A stretch of 6,220 nt of DNA from Calditrichota bacterium (GTDB taxonomy: Bacteria; Zixibacteria; MSB-5A5; GN15; FEB-12): positions 1 to 6,220 of the forward strand of contig QQUK01000203.1 in NCBI GenBank assembly GCA_008501655.1. The letters run 5' to 3'. Within the stretch, counting starts at the first letter, position 1; each line of letters begins with the position of its first letter. Below the pieces are notes generated by a model. It was not told where the DNA came from, did not search any database, and saw nothing but the letters and a program-made list of their open reading frames with translations. Shown piece after piece: positions 1 to 4,415 of the stretch. The position numbers and the translations under genes were made by a program.

Positions 1-1
1 G

Positions 2-973
2 GATTCAGCGAATGCTGATTTTACAAGTTGGAATTATATCACCGGGTCACGGGATGATGGGCTGCATTATGAAGAAGCATCGTCATATCCTGAGATAAGT
101 ATCGCTGCAACATACTCAACATATCCTGTCAGCATCCAGAATTCTGCAACAAATATCAGTGGGTATGGTGATAGTTATATTACTTTTTATCCCGGTTCTG
201 AGATAGGCAAGCTTCGTGTTACATTTAACGGTTCCGATAGCAGAGAATGGAAAGCTTATGTCATTAAATCATCCGGCATAAATACACATGACATTGAATA
301 TATTGACCTTTCTCCGGTGAGTTATAACGGAGAAATCATTATTGAAAACTTTGAAAGTTACAACTCAGTCACACTTGCAGGAGTAAATGTTTCTGAGTTT
401 TCGGCCGGTGTTTTATTTACTTATTCAGCAAATATAATTTTGCCGTACGAGGTTTCCTCAAAAATCCTCACTGAAGATTCTTCCGTCTATTCCGGAAGTA
501 GTAAAATCTTCGATATTCAGGTTAATAATACAGCTATCATTGGTGATATCTTCCGGGTTATTTATTGGGATGATCAGGGATGGCTGCCTATAGATACAGT
601 AAATTTTGCTTTGAATTCCGGAGACAGTACTATCGTTTCAATCAATGTAAGTCCTCCTCAGGGGACTTCTTTATCAGGTGTTTCTGAACTCCAGTTTAAA
701 ACTGAATCATGGGGAGATACTTCGGTCTATGTCATCGATACGATGTATGCTGTCATAGCACTACAGAGAGGAGATGTCGATTTCAGCGGTTCGATCGATA
801 TTGCTGATATTGTGAGTTTTGTAAATTATAGTTTTGGTGGCGGTGATTCTCCTCAACCGATTGTATTAGCTGCAGATTTTGACTGCAACGGTTTGGTCAA
901 TATCTCAGACTTAGTCGCATTAGTCGATTATTCCTTTAATTCCGGCCCTTATTGTGAATGTAATCCGTATTGA
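2..973 (+). CDS. Secreted protein with C-terminal dockerin-like domain, 5' partial (possible metalloprotease)
   Basis: The frame is open from the left edge without a stop, so the gene begins outside the window; 323 C-terminal residues are visible. The GTG at 317 lies inside the frame, has no convincing ribosome site and is not the start. Visible residues 1-95 carry the pattern W-N-Y-x-T-G-S-R-D-D-G-x-H-Y-E-E-A-x-x-Y-P-E, followed by a beta-rich stretch. I recall a similar segment from the C-terminal part of large secreted putative metalloproteases (MXAN_6640-like) of Myxococcota and Zixibacteria. No catalytic motif lies in the visible part, so peptidase activity is inference from memory. Residues about 96-255 are beta-rich, probably Ig-like. 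Residues 257-316 form two dockerin-type calcium loops. Composition (Ser, Thr, Asn, aromatic-rich, few Lys) fits an extracellular protein. It stops 107 bases before the zinc-ribbon start and has no clear terminator of its own. The C-terminal domain is well supported; the overall identity is not. Confidence 0.8.
   Translation, partial: DSANADFTSWNYITGSRDDGLHYEEASSYPEISIAATYSTYPVSIQNSATNISGYGDSYITFYPGSEIGKLRVTFNGSDSREWKAYVIKSSGINTHDIEYIDLSPVSYNGEIIIENFESYNSVTLAGVNVSEFSAGVLFTYSANIILPYEVSSKILTEDSSVYSGSSKIFDIQVNNTAIIGDIFRVIYWDDQGWLPIDTVNFALNSGDSTIVSINVSPPQGTSLSGVSELQFKTESWGDTSVYVIDTMYAVIALQRGDVDFSGSIDIADIVSFVNYSFGGGDSPQPIVLAADFDCNGLVNISDLVALVDYSFNSGPYCECNPY
770..949 (+). other. Dockerin type I-like domain (two calcium-binding repeats)
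   Basis: Two copies of an F-hand-like loop follow each other about 35 residues apart: DVDFSGSIDIAD followed by IVSFVNYSF, and DFDCNGLVNISD followed by LVALVDYSF. Calcium-ligand positions 1, 3, 5, 9 and 12 are D, D, S, D, D in the first loop and D, D, N, N, D in the second, as expected for type I dockerins. The start GDVDFSG and the GGGDSPQP linker match the style of C-terminal dockerins in Zixibacteria and related phyla, which have no cellulosome. Cysteines sit in the second loop (DFDCNG) and in the final PYCECNPY, so a disulfide is possible. The binding partner is unknown; anchoring or calcium-dependent folding are both plausible. Confidence 0.85.
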
Positions 974-981
974 TTTTTTAG

Positions 982-1010
982 TTGACTCATATGTGAGGTT
1001 TTGCTAACAT
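982..1010 (+). promoter_or_regulatory. Sigma70-like promoter for the zinc-ribbon gene
   Basis: TTGACT (982-987) matches the -35 consensus at 5 of 6 bases. It is followed after exactly 17 bases by TAACAT (1005-1010), which matches TATAAT at 4 of 6 and is preceded by TGC, an extended -10 arrangement. A start of transcription near 1017 would leave a leader of about 64 bases to the ATG at 1081. The prediction is by inspection only; FCB bacteria often use a different promoter consensus, which lowers confidence. Confidence 0.5.
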
Positions 1011-1012
1011 AT
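989..1012. repeat. Imperfect inverted repeat inside the promoter spacer
   Basis: ATATGTGAG (989-997) and CTAACATAT (1004-1012) are inverted copies, 8 of 9 positions paired, separated by 6 bases. The repeat covers most of the -35/-10 spacer and the -10 element. This placement suits an operator for a dimeric repressor or activator, though the AT-rich arms could occur by chance. Confidence 0.4.
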
Positions 1013-1035
1013 AAGTGTAATTTCAACCGGCCTAA

Positions 1036-1059
1036 TTGACTAACAGGGAGGTTAGTCAA
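1036..1059 (+). promoter_or_regulatory. Perfect 9-bp leader hairpin or operator presenting a Shine-Dalgarno sequence in its loop
   Basis: TTGACTAAC (1036-1044) and GTTAGTCAA (1051-1059) are exact reverse complements around the 6-base loop AGGGAG. With the next G this loop gives AGGGAGG, a strong ribosome-binding sequence 11 bases before the ATG at 1063; the preferred ATG at 1081 has a second site, AGAGGGGG (1069-1076). The hairpin would lie in the mRNA leader of the zinc-ribbon gene if the promoter at 982-1010 is right. It has no T-tract, so it is not an intrinsic terminator. It could be a translational control element or a DNA operator. Confidence 0.6.
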
Positions 1060-1080
1060 AAAATGAAGAGAGGGGGATTA

Positions 1081-1284
1081 ATGAATAACGGTTTTGAACC
1101 GAGATTCTTAATCTGTTCTGAATGTAACGAGGAATTCGTTTTTACTATTCAGGCTCAGGAGTATTTTTCTGAGCAAGGATTCATGGATGACCCAAAACGC
1201 TGTAAAACGTGCCATACAAAGTACAAAAAATCACAGCGGAACAATGCTCATGTCTCAGAACATGAATTACAGTATCCAGAGTAG
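1081..1284 (+). CDS. Small zinc-ribbon protein (probable zinc-binding domain, zf-trcl-like)
   Basis: The predicted protein has 67 residues with two CxxC pairs, at residues 12/15 (CSEC) and 41/44 (CKTC), suited to binding one zinc ion. Between them lie F-x-F-T, a Y/F-F pair and GFMDDPKRC. This matches the small zinc-ribbon family whose members read roughly C-x-D-C-G-x-x-F-x-F-T ... Q-x-F-Y ... K-G-F-x-x-x-P-x-R-C-x-x-C. The tail is basic (KYKKSQR) and then acidic. It is probably cytoplasmic; no enzyme function is known for the family. The ATG at 1081 is chosen because it places the first cysteine at the usual distance from the N-terminus and has AGAGGGGG just upstream. ATG 1063, with AGGGAGG 11 bases upstream, would add six residues (MKRGGL). 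TTG 1036 lies in the hairpin arm and is unlikely. The gene appears monocistronic, with its own promoter and terminator. Confidence 0.85.
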   Translation: MNNGFEPRFLICSECNEEFVFTIQAQEYFSEQGFMDDPKRCKTCHTKYKKSQRNNAHVSEHELQYPE

Positions 1285-1291
1285 ATGATAA

Positions 1292-1323
1292 AAAAACCCC
1301 AAAAATTTCTTTTTGGGGTTTTT
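1292..1323. terminator. Bidirectional intrinsic terminator between convergent genes
   Basis: AAAAACCCCAAAAA (1292-1305) and TTTTTGGGGTTTTT (1310-1323) form a perfect 14-bp stem around the loop TTTC. The CCCC/GGGG core is flanked by A and T tracts, so a U-tract follows the core on either strand. It starts 7 bases after the zinc-ribbon stop and lies 22 bases beyond the minus-strand peptidase stop, so it can end both transcripts. Confidence 0.9.
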
Positions 1324-1345
1324 CGTTACAAGGAGTAAAGCAAGA

Positions 1346-3082
1346 TTATCGTAATAATGTCATCTTCTTAGTCATTGTATAAGATGGTGCCTGTAATCGG
1401 TAAAAGTACATACCTGAAGCTACTTCTGAACCGGTTTCGTCGGTACCGTCCCAGTCTATAGAGTTTGTTCCAACTGTAGCATTTCCATCTACTAATGTTT
1501 TCACTTTCTGCCCTGCGATATTGTATACTTCAATCTCAATTTTTCCTGAGCTTGGTAAATAGTATTCAATTGTAGTGGCAGGGTTAAACGGGTTTGGATA
1601 GTTCTGTGCAAGACTATATTCTTGCGGAAGAATATCAATATCTTCATCATCAATACCAGCTGCTAAAGCAACAACTAAATCAGCTGTTATAACACCAGAG
1701 TTTGAAGAAATGTTTTCAACAGCAACAAACGACCCACCACTTGTATAGGAATCTGAAGTTGTGCTTGAAAGAGCGTTAAAATCGGTAACATTTAGGTTTC
1801 CGGGAAAGATATCATTTGCATCGCCGTAATCGTTAGCATGCTCAAGTTCATAAAGTCCATCAGCTTGTTCAAGGGCTACCATATAATGATTCGAAGCTGA
1901 AAGGCTTGGATACCATTCATCTTCGTTTGAACTTTTACCATCATCAATATGCCAGATTAACAGACCCGAACCCGGAAGATATGTATCATATCCTGTCTTT
2001 TGTCTGTTTTCAATTAAGAAATACTCATTACCCATATTACCAGATGTCCACAGTCTGAATATTTGACCGGATGATTTGACATCATTGATAATTTGACCGT
2101 TTACATTTGATGCCACATTGGTCGCAGTATTAAATCCCATCTCTATGCGACTCCAGGCTGATGGAGCTGCCGGACGGCCGCCTTTACCGGATGGTCCAAG
2201 CCAACTGCCAAACGCCATGATACCCCATCTGCCGATACCGTTTGAACTGTAGTCAGTATCATATAAATCTGGAAGTCCAAAACCGTGCGCTAATTCATGG
2301 GAGATAACCCCGATTGTCAAATCACCGGGAGTAGTTATATATTCCGGTTGAATAGTATAACTTGAAACATAAACACCATCGTTGGTCATTTTTGGAGAAA
2401 TACCCCATTTATGCGACCAGATATCAGAATTAAGTCCGGATACTTCGGCACCTTGACCGGCGTGCATAACAATAAGTACGTCAACAAAACTGTTGTTATC
2501 ATTATCATAACTTGAGAAATCAACAGCACCATCGACAGCATCGACTAAGTCTTCAACGAGTTTCTGAGAGTTTTGCGGATAAGCACCAACACCATTGGCA
2601 TTGTTAGCATAATATGCGTAGGTCTGAGGTGCACGATTCCATCCAAGTGAAGAGGGAAGGTCTAATGTTACCAGATCCAAAGATCCATAAGACACATCTG
2701 AGTAATAATTTCTTACGGTTATTCCATTTGAATCAAACAATACAGAATCAAAATCTGTTGTCGGGACAACGGCGATATTATCAGAAAAGTCGACAAGTAT
2801 CGCAAGGACATTAAATGTCCCGCTGACAGCAGAATTATGACCAACTGCATCTTTGGCATCTTTGATAACTTTATTAAATATCTTTTCACCGGAGCAAATA
2901 CCTTTATTGTGCATCTCATCAAGATTTACAAGAAAATATGGTACTGATTTTTGAGCCTGCTCCGCTTTTTCAAGCATTGACGGGTGTGGGGGCATCGCAA
3001 TAACTGACCCCGTTAAGAAAATTGCTAAGATGCCTGTTATAATCAGGAATCTGAACGTACTGGTTTGATTTGTTCGCTGCAT
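1346..3082 (-). CDS. Secreted M6-family metalloprotease with C-terminal type IX-like sorting domain
   Basis: This 578-residue protein is a zinc endopeptidase precursor. Residues 1-29 are a signal peptide (hydrophobic FLIITGILAIFLTG, likely cleaved after VIA). Residues 30-90 look like a propeptide beginning MPPHPS. The M6 catalytic domain starts near NVLAILVDFSD (91-101) and includes the conserved HAGQGAE (207-213). The zinc site is H262-E263-x-x-H266-x-x-G269-x-x-D272, in SHELAHGFGLPDLYD, as in immune-inhibitor-A-like M6 peptidases. A Met-turn follows at WGIMAFGSW (M289). Residues 350-380 (EYFLIENRQ, LPGSGLLIWHIDDG) are also typical of M6 proteins. The C-terminal 90 or so residues are a sorting/FlgD-like domain. 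The ATG at 3082 has AAGGAG 7 bases upstream. The gene is last in the operon, 24 bases after the barrel gene. All catalytic residues are present, so it should be active; its substrate is unknown. It could mature surface proteins, including its neighbours, or digest external protein. Confidence 0.95.
   Translation of the reverse strand: MQRTNQTSTFRFLIITGILAIFLTGSVIAMPPHPSMLEKAEQAQKSVPYFLVNLDEMHNKGICSGEKIFNKVIKDAKDAVGHNSAVSGTFNVLAILVDFSDNIAVVPTTDFDSVLFDSNGITVRNYYSDVSYGSLDLVTLDLPSSLGWNRAPQTYAYYANNANGVGAYPQNSQKLVEDLVDAVDGAVDFSSYDNDNNSFVDVLIVMHAGQGAEVSGLNSDIWSHKWGISPKMTNDGVYVSSYTIQPEYITTPGDLTIGVISHELAHGFGLPDLYDTDYSSNGIGRWGIMAFGSWLGPSGKGGRPAAPSAWSRIEMGFNTATNVASNVNGQIINDVKSSGQIFRLWTSGNMGNEYFLIENRQKTGYDTYLPGSGLLIWHIDDGKSSNEDEWYPSLSASNHYMVALEQADGLYELEHANDYGDANDIFPGNLNVTDFNALSSTTSDSYTSGGSFVAVENISSNSGVITADLVVALAAGIDDEDIDILPQEYSLAQNYPNPFNPATTIEYYLPSSGKIEIEVYNIAGQKVKTLVDGNATVGTNSIDWDGTDETGSEVASGMYFYRLQAPSYTMTKKMTLLR
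1349..1630 (-). other. T9SS type A / FlgD-like C-terminal sorting domain of the M6 peptidase
   Basis: Residues 485-578 begin LPQEYSLAQNYPNPFNPATT and continue through the conserved elements I-E-Y-x-L-P, V-Y-N-I-A-G-Q-K-V-K-T-L, W-D-G-T-D, G-S-E-V-A-S-G-M-Y-F-Y-R-L and the final KKMTLL. This is the usual tail of exported proteins in Bacteroidota, Ignavibacteria and related FCB phyla. In the best-studied species it directs passage through the type IX system and is then cleaved off during surface attachment. Whether this organism has a full type IX system cannot be seen here. Confidence 0.92.
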
Positions 3083-3089
3083 CTTAATA

Positions 3090-3095
3090 CTCCTT
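3090..3095 (-). promoter_or_regulatory. Ribosome-binding site of the M6 peptidase gene
   Basis: AAGGAG read on the minus strand, 7 bases before the ATG at 3082. It lies within the 24-base gap after the barrel gene's TAA and fixes the peptidase start. Confidence 0.8.
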
Positions 3096-3106
3096 GTATC
3101 GATTAA

Positions 3107-4402
3107 TTAAAATACTAATCCGGTTGTTAAAGCAAAGTTTGCACCTTTCGATGAACTGCCGGAAAACGAACTCCCTGTTACAACAGCAGCATCCAGATAG
3201 AAAAATGCAAAATGAAGTCCGGAACCGAATGAGAACGAACTGTTCTCTTTCCCGCCTGTGGCGTATCCGGCACGAATTGGTAAAAATCCGAGTGCATACC
3301 ACTCAGCTCCCGCAGAAATTCTTGGTTCTGTAGAAACTCCGGTCTTTGATGAGAACCCTTGTTCCCAGTCAACAGCCCAAAGGAAATTCCCGGCTGTTTT
3401 AGCAAACCCTATTTGGAGAGATGATGGTAATGAAGATTTGAATGAAGGTATTTCTTTTGTGTAATCTTCGGATGTAACATAATCTTCACCCATATTATCA
3501 ACAGTCATAGTATCAAAGTCAAAAAGATACCCATGTTCTTCTGTCTCATCTGTCCAGGTGATACCTGAGACAAAGTTTTTGATTACAGCACCTACAGTAT
3601 AATTTTTAGTCAGCTGCAGTGAACTGCCTAAATCTATCGCATAGCCTGAACCGCCACTCGCAGTTCTGATTATTGCTTCACCATTTCCTTCAAATCCGGT
3701 TGCAAATGTTGCAGCCATACCCTGTAAAGAAACAACTTCTTCATATCCAAATCCCTTGAGATAGTTGTAAGTAGCACCAACTGATAACTGGCGGCTTCCC
3801 TGTGAATAAAGAAGAGTACCATAGGAGACACCAAAGGATGCATACGCATATCCGGCTGAATATGAACCGGTGATATCTATAGTGTCAGCAAACGTATTTC
3901 CGTTTAATATCAGATTCATCAGGTCTTTACTCATATTTATATCTGCTATAGCAGCACCGTTTGAACTGAATGCAAAACTTCCGATAGACAAACCAACAGC
4001 AGCAGCTTCTGCATCCATAGATAGCTTAAATCCTTCGTTTGGGATTTTACTTAAGATGTAATCCTTGTCACCATCTGTAAGGTATGCTCCGGTATATTTG
4101 TTGTAATCATCAAGTGTAAAAGAGTTATTGTTTACATTTGCACCGACACCGACAAGTTCAATACCGTTCTGCTGATGAGATTCTAATCCAAGATTAGCAG
4201 GATTAAAACGGGCAGCATCGATACCGGTAGCAAGCGATGTATAAGCTGAGCCTAATGCAACAGCACGTGCTGATGAATTACCTTTTGCCAGTACATCTCC
4301 GCTGAGCATGAAGATCACCGCGGTAAATAACAAGGGGAGAGCAATCCATGTAACGGCTGGATGTAATGTCAATTTTTCTTGAGCTATTGAATATATAAAC
4401 AT
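3107..4402 (-). CDS. Outer-membrane beta-barrel protein, PorV/FadL-like (DUF5723-like)
   Basis: The chosen start gives 431 residues. A long signal peptide (hydrophobic WIALPLLFTAVIFMLSG) ends at DVLA, residue 39. The mature N-terminus has S-A-R-A-V-A-L-G-S-A-Y-T-S-L-A-T-G-I-D-A, then A-R-F-N-P-A-N-L. This is the hallmark of PorV/FadL-type barrels and the DUF5723 group (small-residue-rich stretch, then a (Y/F)NPA(G/N)L motif). The rest alternates polar and hydrophobic residues in many short beta strands, with SLPSSLQIGFA and FLPIRAGYATGG near the end, and the chain stops at a terminal Phe (GLVF), as expected of a barrel insertion signal. An upstream ATG at 4426 overlaps the preceding gene by 14 bases; I prefer 4402 (or the adjacent 4405) because TAAGGAG ends 6 bases before it. 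It is the middle gene of the operon. It may export or hold the repeat protein, or serve as a PorV-like shuttle for the type IX-tailed peptidase; both roles are inference. Confidence 0.85.
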   Translation of the reverse strand: MFIYSIAQEKLTLHPAVTWIALPLLFTAVIFMLSGDVLAKGNSSARAVALGSAYTSLATGIDAARFNPANLGLESHQQNGIELVGVGANVNNNSFTLDDYNKYTGAYLTDGDKDYILSKIPNEGFKLSMDAEAAAVGLSIGSFAFSSNGAAIADINMSKDLMNLILNGNTFADTIDITGSYSAGYAYASFGVSYGTLLYSQGSRQLSVGATYNYLKGFGYEEVVSLQGMAATFATGFEGNGEAIIRTASGGSGYAIDLGSSLQLTKNYTVGAVIKNFVSGITWTDETEEHGYLFDFDTMTVDNMGEDYVTSEDYTKEIPSFKSSLPSSLQIGFAKTAGNFLWAVDWEQGFSSKTGVSTEPRISAGAEWYALGFLPIRAGYATGGKENSSFSFGSGLHFAFFYLDAAVVTGSSFSGSSSKGANFALTTGLVF

Positions 4403-4408
4403 CATTGT

Positions 4409-4415
4409 CTCCTTA
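4409..4415 (-). promoter_or_regulatory. Ribosome-binding site overlapping the upstream stop codon
   Basis: TAAGGAG on the minus strand is complementary to the 16S tail core over its full length. Its first three bases are the TAA stop of the repeat-protein gene. The tandem ATGATG follows after ACA, so the second ATG (4402) sits at the ideal 6-base distance. The overlap suggests translational coupling between the two genes. Confidence 0.75.

Noticed and set aside
317..973. Reading frame starting with GTG at 317 as a complete gene
   Set aside because: The same frame stays open to base 2 with protein-like sequence, and no good ribosome site precedes 317. The gene is cut by the window edge.
1036..1284. 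Zinc-ribbon protein starting at TTG 1036
   Set aside because: The TTG is the first codon of a hairpin arm and lacks a ribosome site. The added residues do not resemble the family's N-terminus, whereas ATG 1081 does.
1328..1371. AAGGAG on the plus strand near 1330, possibly a start signal for a small gene
   Set aside because: The nearby ATG at about 1357 runs into a stop within a few codons, and the sequence lies just past a terminator.
2614..2922. Small open frames on both strands inside the M6 peptidase gene
   Set aside because: They overlap a well-supported coding frame, have no domain or ribosome site, and have the composition of frame shadows.
3084..3464. Several small open frames within the barrel gene, including a cysteine-rich one (CIFLSGCCCCNREF)
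   Set aside because: The run of cysteines comes from reading the Ala/Thr codons of the barrel gene out of frame. There is no independent evidence of coding.
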